Source of the DNA: Bacillota bacterium
Lineage (GTDB): Bacteria; Bacillota; UBA4882; UBA8346
Length of the DNA: 10,880 nucleotides
Reading direction: 5' to 3'
NCBI GenBank assembly: GCA_028282485.1
Contig: JANQHU010000185.1
Location: 1 to 10,880, forward strand
Position 1 is the stretch's first letter; each line of letters begins with the position of its first letter. Positions 1 through 6,611 of this stretch are shown piece by piece. Position numbers and translations under genes: made by a program. The notes under the pieces were generated by a model that worked only from the letters and a program-made list of their open reading frames with translations, did no database searches and had not been told where the DNA came from.

Positions 1-1
1 T

Positions 2-142
2 ACCGCTTGTGCCCCCAAAACCTTAAAAGGCAGCCGCACTGGCCTCCGGGTTTGGAATGCGAAAGTAGGCTTTTATAACCACGGATTGATTCCTTATCAG
101 GTCCAATGGGTAAAAGGAGAGGCTTCGCTGGCTAAGAAGTGA
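2..142 (+). CDS. 3' end of an unidentified plus-strand gene (partial)
   Basis: An open frame enters from the left edge and runs 46 codons to a TGA at 140-142. The C-terminal residues read ...GFYNHGLIPYQVQWVKGEAS and end in KK. Only the tail is present, and I do not recognise a family from it; a small beta-rich domain end is conceivable but unsupported. It is the only gene-like feature on the plus strand, so it is convergent with the pil operon. Two hairpins follow it (183-203 and 204-238), the second with a short T-run, which fits a gene ending here. The GC level matches the pil genes better than the AT-rich stretch at 240-480. The frame could still be a chance opening. Confidence 0.45.
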   Translation, partial: TACAPKTLKGSRTGLRVWNAKVGFYNHGLIPYQVQWVKGEASLAKK

Positions 143-182
143 AATTAATAAACAGGATAAGAGATTATCTTAAATTAACATA

Positions 183-203
183 AGAGTGGTGACTAACCAC
201 TCT
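183..203. repeat. Perfect 8-bp inverted repeat (hairpin)
   Basis: AGAGTGGT (183-190) and ACCACTCT (196-203) are exact reverse complements around a 5-nt loop. The hairpin lies 40 nt after the plus-strand stop codon and directly abuts a second hairpin starting at 204. There is no T-run immediately after it on either strand, so alone it is not a canonical intrinsic terminator. It may be part of a tandem terminator structure. Confidence 0.5.
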
Positions 204-244
204 GAACCGCTCTCTATCTACTTGACAGGGAGCGGTTCAGTTTT
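204..244 (+). terminator. Probable rho-independent terminator of the left-edge gene
   Basis: GAACCGCTCTCT (204-215) pairs with AGGGAGCGGTTC (227-238), a 12-bp stem with one G-T wobble and an 11-nt loop. AG and then TTTT (241-244) follow. The orientation fits termination of the plus-strand gene ending at 142. The T-run is short, so strength is uncertain. On the minus strand no T-run follows. The stop codon of the small ORF at 218-472 falls inside this structure. Confidence 0.5.
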
Positions 245-472
245 AAAAATAATGTCGTGTTTCTTTTCGAGTTCCCGAATTTTGATATAGATTCCAATCC
301 CTTCACCCCTAAAAAAACAATGCATTAATGAGACTATTAAGATTAATATTAAACCAAAAATTTTATCATAATCTAAGTGTTTATATAATTGTTGTCCAAT
401 AACAGAAATCACCGAAAAAACTAATACATCTAAATAACTTTTTTCAATATTTAATGCTTTATATTTTAGCAA
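218..472 (-). CDS. Small hypothetical membrane protein
   Basis: This is an 84-codon ORF whose product is not recognised. The translation has two hydrophobic stretches, about residues 14-26 and 38-54 (FGLILILIVSLMHCFF), then a charged C-terminal tail with KIRELEKKHD, suggesting a small two-pass or hairpin membrane protein. The TTG at 472 is the first usable start; AGAGAAG lies just upstream but is a weak ribosome binding site. The frame stays open 16 codons further upstream (to a TAA at 521-523) with plausible coding sequence (WSAREAV) but no standard start there, so the 5' end may be damaged or misassigned. Base composition is clearly more AT-rich than the pil genes. It lies beyond the pil terminator and is probably not part of that operon. 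Confidence 0.45.
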   Translation of the reverse strand: MLKYKALNIEKSYLDVLVFSVISVIGQQLYKHLDYDKIFGLILILIVSLMHCFFRGEGIGIYIKIRELEKKHDIIFKTEPLPVK

Positions 473-543
473 AACTGCTTCTCTAGCTGACCATTTTGCA
501 AGTGATTGAAGTATCCAGACTTAGACAAACTGTCAATGACATC

Positions 544-581
544 AAAAACCCTCCATATTATATTATACAGAGGGCTTTTTT
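544..581 (-). terminator. Intrinsic terminator after pilQ, bidirectional in form
   Basis: CCCTC (549-553) pairs with GAGGG (570-574) around an AT-rich loop that can form a further 3 bp (556-558 with 565-567). Read on the minus strand the stem is followed by five T (548-544); read on the plus strand it is followed by C and six T (576-581). It begins 28 nt beyond the pilQ stop codon, so it is the natural end of the pil transcript. The 5-bp GC stem is short, so termination may be incomplete. Confidence 0.6.
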
Positions 582-609
582 CTTTAAGCTCTTTAGGCAA
601 GGATCTGAC

Positions 610-2505
610 TTAATAATACTTTCTGACTACTTTCTGGGCTGATCTGGGTAAAATAATAATTTGGCCAATTTCCAAGTTACCGAGATCGCGAATCCGATTG
701 ATCTCCATTAAATTTTTTACCGTAGTTCCGTATCGTTTGGCTAAGCGCCACAGGGTTTCTTTCGCTTTTAAAATATAGAGATGGCTCTTGGGAACAGTTA
801 CCGTTACGTTTTGGCCCGGTTTCAGCTTTACTGCTCCAGTAAGGTTATTATCTCTCAGAATACTCTTTTGGGAAATACCAAACTTTCGGGCCAGCCGGGC
901 TACGGTTTCCGGTTGTTTCAATCTCAGCTGAATCTTCATTCCCGAGGCCGGAATCATCTTGAGGGAGAGAGCCGACAACTGCTTTTGAGCTTGGGCTTTT
1001 CTAGAAACCTTCTCACTCGACCGGGCCGCCTTTTTGCCTACGCTTACTTTCTTTTGTTTGGTTAACACGAAGGGATCTTTCTTTGGCTGGGCCACTACTT
1101 TGGGGGTGACTACTGCCACTTGATTACTGGCTACTGCCACCTTAGGCGCTTCTTTTACAGCCGCTTTTACTTGCTGCGTAGTTCCTTTTTTCTGCTTCGG
1201 CTGTGGCTCTACGGCAGGCTCTTCCTCGACTTTCTTCTGGACACTCTTCACTCTCTCAATAGTTGATGGAGCTGGCTCTTTTGGTTTTTCAACCTCTTTT
1301 TTCACCTCTTTCTTTGTGAGACGCATAATCCGCGGGGTAATAAAGATACAGACTTCCGTATCCTCGTTCGGCATAGTTTTTTTGGTCTTAAAGAGCCAAC
1401 CCAGCAAGGGGATATTGCCCAATCCTTTTATTTTACCAGTTTTCTCCAAACGATTCATCTCACTTAAGCCGGATAAAACAAAGGTTTGCCCGTCGCGGAG
1501 ACGAATGACCGATTTGGCTTCCCGATTGCGAACGATGGGAATCTCGTTATCCCCCGCTTTGCGAAATTCTGTTAAACTACTAACATTAGCATTAACAGTT
1601 ACCGTTACAATATCATCATCATTAATTCGCGGGGTGACCGAGAGCCTGGTACCAATATCAATATAACTGACTTTATAAGTAACACTAGAGTCTTCCGTTT
1701 CCCGGATAATTAGCGGATATTTATCCCCAATAAAGACACTGCCTTCCTGGCTATCCGTAGTACAGATTTTGGGATTGGACAACAACTTGGCCAGACTCTG
1801 CTCTTCCCACAAATTCAACTTGGGGATAAAATCGCCTCCCGTTAAAGATTGGTAGAGATTCAAGTTTGAAAAATTAAACATCAGGTCGTCGGAATCCCAT
1901 TCTAGACCTAGCTTATCAATCACCGATCGTTTAATCTCTTCTACCCGTACTTCAATATTAATTTGGGGCATTTCCCGATCCAGGCGGGTAACAATTTCTT
2001 TAATATTATCATGTTGCAACATATTCGCGGTAATGGTCAATTGGTTAGTTCGCTTATCAATTCCAATCTTTTTCTTATTAAGAATTACTTCTAAAGACTT
2101 AACTACTTGCTCCGGATCAGCATACTTCAACTGATAAACTTTGGTATGGCGGGCGTCAAAATTAGCAAAAGTCTTTTCACTTCCGATAATTACCGTACGG
2201 TTTACCGGGATCCAGCGATAGGAATAACCATAGGTTTGGGCCAGTAACTCAATGGCTTCTTTAGCAGTCAAACCCGATTTCATATTAGTAGTGACCTTTC
2301 CCTTCACATTAGGGTCAATTAAGACACTAACTTTCCCCAGTTCTCCTAAACTGCGAAAGACTTCCCGGATATCCGCTTCATAGACATCAAATTTGGAGAT
2401 GGGAGGCGTTTCAACTTCGGCACCCATTACCGGAAGAGCCATTAAGGTAAAAATTAAAATGATTAGTATCCAAAAATAACCGCCATATCTTTTTTGAGAT
2501 CTCAT
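610..2505 (-). CDS. pilQ: Type IV pilus secretin PilQ with C-terminal LysM modules
   Basis: Outer-membrane secretin forming the pore through which the pilus passes; 631 residues. A signal peptide (hydrophobic core about 11-26, probable cleavage after Ala29) is followed by an STN/N0 domain (about 38-108), an N1 ring domain (about 121-180) and the secretin core (about 185-393). The core contains the conserved GLGNIPLLGWLF (361-372) and VCIFITPRIM (385-394). A Lys/Pro/Ala/Val-rich linker (about 397-522) then leads to two LysM-like modules (about 525-574 and 575-622), with ETVARLARKFGIS and ETLWRLAKRYGTT as helix-1 hallmarks. Typical PilQ has N-terminal AMIN domains, for which there is no room here. 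The ATG lies 2 nt after the pilP stop, with GGAGG in the pilP end as ribosome binding site. Last gene of the operon. The secretin assignment is firm; the LysM calls rest on motif reading. Confidence 0.96.
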   Translation of the reverse strand: MRSQKRYGGYFWILIILIFTLMALPVMGAEVETPPISKFDVYEADIREVFRSLGELGKVSVLIDPNVKGKVTTNMKSGLTAKEAIELLAQTYGYSYRWIPVNRTVIIGSEKTFANFDARHTKVYQLKYADPEQVVKSLEVILNKKKIGIDKRTNQLTITANMLQHDNIKEIVTRLDREMPQINIEVRVEEIKRSVIDKLGLEWDSDDLMFNFSNLNLYQSLTGGDFIPKLNLWEEQSLAKLLSNPKICTTDSQEGSVFIGDKYPLIIRETEDSSVTYKVSYIDIGTRLSVTPRINDDDIVTVTVNANVSSLTEFRKAGDNEIPIVRNREAKSVIRLRDGQTFVLSGLSEMNRLEKTGKIKGLGNIPLLGWLFKTKKTMPNEDTEVCIFITPRIMRLTKKEVKKEVEKPKEPAPSTIERVKSVQKKVEEEPAVEPQPKQKKGTTQQVKAAVKEAPKVAVASNQVAVVTPKVVAQPKKDPFVLTKQKKVSVGKKAARSSEKVSRKAQAQKQLSALSLKMIPASGMKIQLRLKQPETVARLARKFGISQKSILRDNNLTGAVKLKPGQNVTVTVPKSHLYILKAKETLWRLAKRYGTTVKNLMEINRIRDLGNLEIGQIIILPRSAQKVVRKYY

Positions 2506-2507
2506 TA

Positions 2508-3113
2508 TTAGTTAGCCTCCTTCTTTTTATCCAGCTGAATTTTTTCCTTTGGCGAGGCCAAGATTAACATATCCTGGGCAATCTCGGCCACCTTATAATC
2601 AGTTCCCGGCAACGCATCTCCTAGGCGGAGAATATAGGATTTCTGATTATAACCAATTAAAGCTACCGCATCATCTTTAGAACCAATGGTCCCGCGCCAG
2701 GTAAAACCTTTTGTTGTGGCGGTCATTTTGGCGATTTCGGTGCTTAGCTGCTCCAGCTGCGGATCCCCCGCCGAGTTTTTCTGATTCAAATTAACCGGGA
2801 CTTTATTTTGTTTGGCATGAACGGCGATAAAGAAACTTTCGGAAGGTAAAAAAGGATCTTTCGTCTTTCCCGCAATCTCTTCCTCATTTAAATTTACTTC
2901 CTGGGTCACAGTAACTGACCCAAGGGAATGCTGCTTTGACAGGCTCTTGGTAATGGGACTGGCAGTTTGCGGCTTCCTTTGAGAGCTCTCCGCCGTATTA
3001 GAGGGCTGGGGCTGCAAATAAAGATACGCAACTAGTATCAGAGCGGTAATTCCCGCCAAGATTACCGGCATACTTACTTGTTGTTTTTTTTGTGCTTCTT
3101 CTTTTTTTCTCAT
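2508..3113 (-). CDS. pilP: PilP-like alignment protein, membrane-anchored
   Basis: Predicted periplasmic link between the inner-membrane PilN/PilO pair and the secretin; 201 residues. A Lys-rich cytoplasmic start is followed by one membrane segment (about 15-33), a flexible region, the family-typical KDPF motif (85-88) and a C-terminal HR-type beta domain (about 138-190), including FTWRGTIG, AVALIGYNQKSYILRLGD and VAEIAQDMLILAS. Gene position between pilO and pilQ, length and motif order all fit PilP. Classical PilP is a lipoprotein, but this protein contains no cysteine at all and uses a transmembrane anchor, as GspC does in type II secretion. The start overlaps the pilO stop (ATGA), indicating translational coupling. 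The symbol is assigned from context plus HR-domain pattern; similarity to PilP is modest. Confidence 0.82.
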   Translation of the reverse strand: MRKKEEAQKKQQVSMPVILAGITALILVAYLYLQPQPSNTAESSQRKPQTASPITKSLSKQHSLGSVTVTQEVNLNEEEIAGKTKDPFLPSESFFIAVHAKQNKVPVNLNQKNSAGDPQLEQLSTEIAKMTATTKGFTWRGTIGSKDDAVALIGYNQKSYILRLGDALPGTDYKVAEIAQDMLILASPKEKIQLDKKKEAN

Positions 3114-3706
3114 TTGGCTGCCACCTTCACTTTCGTCGGCCGCGCAATCAGATCCAGATGCATAGTTACATTGAGCCGATATTTATCCCCTTTACTTTTG
3201 GCCTGCTCCGCTTCTTTAATTATCGGAAGAGAATTGATTTGTAACTGGGCGATTAAAGCGGAGCGATCGCTTTCGGGAATATCCCGGAGCAGACTCATTA
3301 GTTCTTGATAATTACTATTAAAGGATAATTCCCATTGATAGATTAGATAATCCGGATAAATCTTGTAAGTCTTGACTCCTTTTTTAATTCCGCAATTAAG
3401 CAATTCAATATTATTCTTTTTAGCCAGCTCTTCTAACTGCCAAATAAAAGCAGTCTGGCCTTCCTCATTGGGAATAAATTCTTGCAGCTTAGCCTCTTCC
3501 TTTTTCAAAAGAGCGAGCTCTTCTTTAATTTGAGGCAATTTTTTGATCTTCTTTTTAAGTAATTTTAGTTCCGGTCCTTTTTGCTCTTCTTGTTTGGTCA
3601 GCAGCTGGAGGTTTTCATGTAATTTGACGAAGTAGAAACTCAGCAAGCCGTTAATTACCAGAAAAACCACTAGCAAAATAATATCAGGTTTTTTTAACTT
3701 CGGCAT
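3110..3706 (-). CDS. pilO: Type IV pilus alignment protein PilO
   Basis: Bitopic inner-membrane protein of the alignment complex that pairs with PilN; 198 residues. One membrane helix (about 8-27) near the N-terminus is followed by a Lys/Glu/Leu-rich coiled coil (about 29-76) and a periplasmic ferredoxin-like domain (about 85-190), in which FNSNYQELMSLLRDIPES is the typical PilO segment. The ATG at 3704-3706 lies inside the end of pilN, giving a 23-nt overlap. A GGAGG within pilN (GGAGGAGGCG) sits about 11 nt upstream as ribosome binding site, so the two are translationally coupled. Sequence conservation of PilO is low; the call combines topology, the domain pattern and position between pilN and pilP. 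Confidence 0.9.
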   Translation of the reverse strand: MPKLKKPDIILLVVFLVINGLLSFYFVKLHENLQLLTKQEEQKGPELKLLKKKIKKLPQIKEELALLKKEEAKLQEFIPNEEGQTAFIWQLEELAKKNNIELLNCGIKKGVKTYKIYPDYLIYQWELSFNSNYQELMSLLRDIPESDRSALIAQLQINSLPIIKEAEQAKSKGDKYRLNVTMHLDLIARPTKVKVAAK

Positions 3707-4247
3707 ATTTTTCTACGCCTCCTCCGTGTGGAATCTCGATTCTAAACTCGTAAAAAACCAGATCTTCTTCGGTAATTTGATTAATCTCGGTGGCTCTGGC
3801 TTCCCCAAAACCGTCTTTTTTGATACTTGCTAGTAAATCTCCAATCAAAGCAAAGGAGACCGAGCGGCCACTAAGGGCCATCTTTTCTTCCGCAAAACTA
3901 GCATTAACCAGCCACATATCTTCTTGTAAGGAGTTAGCCAGTTTCTTTAAATAAACTCGGTAAGGCAGATATAGTTGTTCGATCCGGACAAAATCCGTTC
4001 GTCTTTTTTTCAGATCTTCCAAAACACTTTCGGTACGTTCTACTTCCAGTTTGATACTTCTATAAGACTCTAGTTGACTATTCAAACTAGCCAGCTTTGA
4101 TTCGGTATCCTTGGTCTCCAAATAAACCCAACCAATTAGACCCAGGCCCCCACTAACGATTAAGGCACAAATAATCATAATGGTCAACCGGGTTGGATCA
4201 AATAAAGGCTGGGGCCGATACTCCTTGGGTAAAAGATCAATCTTCAT
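3684..4247 (-). CDS. pilN: Type IV pilus alignment protein PilN
   Basis: Bitopic inner-membrane protein; 187 residues. The N-terminus MKIDLLPKEYR is the short cytoplasmic I-(N/D)-LLP motif by which PilN docks into PilM. A membrane helix (about 21-43), a coiled coil (about 46-85) and a periplasmic alpha/beta domain with PYRVYLKKLANSLQEDMWLV (96-115) follow, the last being characteristic of the PilN family. The ATG overlaps the pilM TGA as ATGA (4244-4247), so translation is probably coupled and supports the near-stoichiometric production expected for PilM and PilN. Nothing in the sequence suggests truncation. Confidence 0.93.
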   Translation of the reverse strand: MKIDLLPKEYRPQPLFDPTRLTIMIICALIVSGGLGLIGWVYLETKDTESKLASLNSQLESYRSIKLEVERTESVLEDLKKRRTDFVRIEQLYLPYRVYLKKLANSLQEDMWLVNASFAEEKMALSGRSVSFALIGDLLASIKKDGFGEARATEINQITEEDLVFYEFRIEIPHGGGVEKYAEVKKT

Positions 4248-5317
4248 TCTGAAACCACCTCCCGTAAGGCTAATCCCAGGGCAACTGTCAAAATGGGAAT
4301 ATTCGTTTCATACTCCTCTTGCAGTTTATTATTAGAACAAATAATATCCATTCTCGGCCGACAGAGATTAACAGCAAGGCCTAATTCTTGATTCAAGTGG
4401 GGAATTAAATTGGCAATATGACTCCCCCCCCCAGCTACGATCAACTGAGATACTTCTTCGTTTTTCTGCTGCAGTTGATAATAGTCAAAGGAACGGCGCA
4501 GTTCTAAAACCAATTCCTGTAATCCTTCTTGCAAGGCCATATTAACTTTATATTTCTTAAATTCTTCCGGATCGGCAAGAGCTTCGGAGGAAAGCTCGAA
4601 GTAAGCGTCGCTTAGGGTTTTTTTCAGCTCTTCGGCTTCGGTAAAAGAAGCGCCTAAACTGCGGGAAATATTTTCGGTGAGACGTTGCCCGGCGAGAGGA
4701 ATAATCCGGGTAAAACGGGGAATTCCGTCTTTAATGATGGTTAAATCTGTGGTTCCAGCCCCAATATCTAAAATCCCGATACTGGCACTGGCTTTCGAAT
4801 CCAGGCCCATGGCCCGAATTAAAGCAAAAGGCTGAATATCAATTGATAAGGGTTGCACCTTGGCTTCCCGTAAGGTTAGAATATGACTATTAACAATATC
4901 TTTATGGGCACAAACCAAGACTAACTCGATTTCTTGTTCGGCTTCGTCCCGGTTAATGACATGATAATCGATTTCAACTTCATCAGCGGGAAAAGGAATA
5001 TATCGTTCCGCTTCCCAGCGAATAGCATTGGCGATTTCGGCCTCCGGCATTAAGGGAATCTTAATATTACGAACAATTACCGCCTGGCCAGCCACTGCTA
5101 ACATGGCTTTTTTCTTGGTAATCCCGGTCTGGCTAAAAGCCTCACCAATGGCCCGAATTACCGCTGCTTTGTTATTAATGACGCCATTATTCAAACAATT
5201 TTCCGGCATCGGAATAATGGCAAATTTGTTGACGGTGATGGTATTACCACCCTCAACCTGCACCAGTTTGATGGAACTATTGCCAATATCCAAACCAATA
5301 CCCATCTTCTTAGCCAA
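4244..5317 (-). CDS. pilM: Type IV pilus assembly ATPase-fold protein PilM
   Basis: Cytoplasmic actin/FtsA-like protein that binds PilN's N-terminus and connects the alignment complex to the motor; 357 residues. Visible motifs are phosphate-1 GLDIGNSSIKLV (8-19), the PilM hallmark IRWEAERYIPF (99-109), phosphate-2 LDIGAGTTDLTI (183-194) and the adenosine motif IVAGGGSHI (293-301), so nucleotide binding should be intact. The start is uncertain: the TTG at 5317 has GGGTGA six nt upstream, whereas an internal ATG at 5305 (MGIGLDIG) has only AGAAG close by. I prefer the TTG. It follows pilD after a 43-nt gap without a terminator and overlaps pilN by 4 nt. Confidence 0.95.
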   Translation of the reverse strand: MAKKMGIGLDIGNSSIKLVQVEGGNTITVNKFAIIPMPENCLNNGVINNKAAVIRAIGEAFSQTGITKKKAMLAVAGQAVIVRNIKIPLMPEAEIANAIRWEAERYIPFPADEVEIDYHVINRDEAEQEIELVLVCAHKDIVNSHILTLREAKVQPLSIDIQPFALIRAMGLDSKASASIGILDIGAGTTDLTIIKDGIPRFTRIIPLAGQRLTENISRSLGASFTEAEELKKTLSDAYFELSSEALADPEEFKKYKVNMALQEGLQELVLELRRSFDYYQLQQKNEEVSQLIVAGGGSHIANLIPHLNQELGLAVNLCRPRMDIICSNNKLQEEYETNIPILTVALGLALREVVSE

Positions 5318-5360
5318 CTTGATTCACCCGCTTCCTTGCGATTATTTACTTATTTTTTGC

Positions 5361-6098
5361 TTAAGTATAAGGCAAAATTATTTTCAACCAATCCCATCCG
5401 TAAATAATAATTAAAGTGGCAATGACTAGAAACGGCCCAAAGGCGAAAGGCGTTTTCCGGTCTATTTTTTTACCAATCATTAAGGGCAGCATCACCAGGA
5501 CACCTACAAAACTACTTAAAAAGAGGCTAATTATCACCTTCTCCCATCCCAAAAAGACTCCCGTCATGGCTAAAAACTTGACATCTCCTAACCCCATCCC
5601 CTTCGGATAAACTAAGGCAATTACCAGTAAAACGCCGCCTCCCGCCAACATCCCCCAGGCTCCTTCCAGAAAGCTTCCCGTAACAGCCTTTAAAACTAGC
5701 CCCAAGATGATCATCGGGTAGGTTAATTTATTAGGAATAACCTTTTCGTCAAAATCAATAAAGGCAATGGCTACTAAAACATAAGTTAAAACCAGTTCCC
5801 CCATCCCTTCGGGAGTGATTCCGGCTAGATATTTTAAAGCCCAAATCCCACTTAAAATCCCGGTAAGTAGCTCCACCAAAGGATAACGCAGACTAAACTT
5901 TTGGTGGCAGTAACGGCACGAGCCTCGCAAAAAGAGATAACTAAAGAGCGGTATCAAATCACAAAAGCCTAATCGCTGCCCACAGTTAGGACAATGAGAC
6001 GGGGGGAGGATAATCGACTCCCCCCGGGGCAAACGATATATAATTACATTAAGAAAACTACCAATAAGTAAGCCAAAACAAAACATGAATAGTATCAC
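5361..6098 (-). CDS. pilD: Prepilin peptidase / N-methyltransferase PilD
   Basis: Polytopic inner-membrane aspartyl protease (A24 family) that removes the prepilin leader and methylates the new N-terminal Phe; 245 residues. The N-terminal part has LIGSFLNVIIYRLPRGES (11-28) and a zinc-type cysteine tetrad, C36-x2-C39 and C61-x2-C64. Catalytic aspartates are expected in FIDFDEKVIPN (113-123) and in GLGDVKF (169-175). Several further hydrophobic segments follow. GTG at 6098 is chosen because GAGGT lies 9 nt upstream; the ATG at codon 5 would be about 21 nt from it. The gene follows pilA, its probable substrate, by 83 nt. IPN replaces the more usual IPD, probably of little consequence. Confidence 0.96.
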   Translation of the reverse strand: MILFMFCFGLLIGSFLNVIIYRLPRGESIILPPSHCPNCGQRLGFCDLIPLFSYLFLRGSCRYCHQKFSLRYPLVELLTGILSGIWALKYLAGITPEGMGELVLTYVLVAIAFIDFDEKVIPNKLTYPMIILGLVLKAVTGSFLEGAWGMLAGGGVLLVIALVYPKGMGLGDVKFLAMTGVFLGWEKVIISLFLSSFVGVLVMLPLMIGKKIDRKTPFAFGPFLVIATLIIIYGWDWLKIILPYT

Positions 6099-6181
6099 AG
6101 CGAGTTTACCTCGTTAATAAAGATTAATTTTAATTACTAGGAATACAATAACTAGCCTTCAATTCATTCTTCAGCTATATC

Positions 6182-6511
6182 TTAATGTTCGGTACAACTA
6201 ACTACGCCATTAGCATCCCATGAATAAGTACCAGCATCCGGGCAAGTTACGGCACGTTTTAAATAACCATCGTCAACTAAATCTGTTTGCACTCCGCTAG
6301 CCGGATATGCATGAGAAGCATCTAGTGCAGCATATTGCTCTAGAGCGCTTTCTAGTGAGGCTCGATTCCCGGCACAAATGTTTTGATTTGAAGCATCTTG
6401 CACATCCAGAAACCGAGGTGCAGCCACGGTAGCTAGGACAGCAATAATCGCGACAACAATTAACAATTCCACCAAAGTAAAACCGGATTCATTTTTCAAC
6501 AATTTGGTCAT
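6182..6511 (-). CDS. pilA: Type IV major pilin PilA
   Basis: Pilus subunit precursor; 109 residues from the preferred start. Leader MTKLLKNESG is cleaved by PilD before F11, and the mature N-terminus FTLVELLIVVAIIAVLA carries the invariant Glu at mature position 5 and the hydrophobic polymerisation helix. The mature protein is short (99 residues) with cysteines at 46, 90 and 106; NICAGNR and CPDAGTYSWD followed by VVSC resemble small pilins of Bacillota. ATG at 6511 is preferred because GAGGGGG (6520-6526) lies 8 nt upstream and the leader has normal length. An in-frame TTG at 6541 with AGGTGA seven nt upstream would add ten residues. It is the only pilin in the window, so it is presumed to be the major subunit. 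Confidence 0.95.
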   Translation of the reverse strand: MTKLLKNESGFTLVELLIVVAIIAVLATVAAPRFLDVQDASNQNICAGNRASLESALEQYAALDASHAYPASGVQTDLVDDGYLKRAVTCPDAGTYSWDANGVVSCTEH

Positions 6512-6581
6512 TAAAAAATCCCCCTCATTAGTTTTTTTCAATTAACTATCACCTAACCTAACAAGAAATAAACCGATACCC

Positions 6582-6592
6582 ATCACCTCCTT
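6582..6592 (-). promoter_or_regulatory. Full-length Shine-Dalgarno match without a well-placed start
   Basis: AAGGAGGTGAT on the minus strand is complementary to the usual 16S rRNA 3' end over 11 nt. It lies 71-81 nt before the pilA ATG, within the pilC-pilA gap. The only nearby ATG (6583) overlaps the site itself and opens a 13-codon frame ending in TAA at 6542-6544. Possible roles are a ribosome standby site or an RNA-stability element in the pilin leader; it may also be a remnant. The sequence match is certain, the role is not. Confidence 0.4.
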
Positions 6593-6611
6593 GACGTTTT
6601 CAAACCAATAC

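Noticed and set aside
222..227. Perfect TTGACA -35 hexamer on the plus strand.
   Set aside because: The hexamers 16-18 nt downstream are poor -10 matches, no plus-strand gene follows, and the motif sits in the loop and stem of a terminator hairpin.
483..542. A 19-codon ORF with GGAGGG six nt upstream.
   Set aside because: The GGAGGG belongs to the pil terminator stem and the peptide is not recognisable; mentioned only in relation to the neighbouring membrane ORF.
6542..6583. A 13-codon ORF upstream of pilA that could be a leader peptide.
   Set aside because: Its ATG overlaps the Shine-Dalgarno match with essentially no spacing, and the sequence has no recognisable attenuator features; kept only as part of the pilin leader finding.
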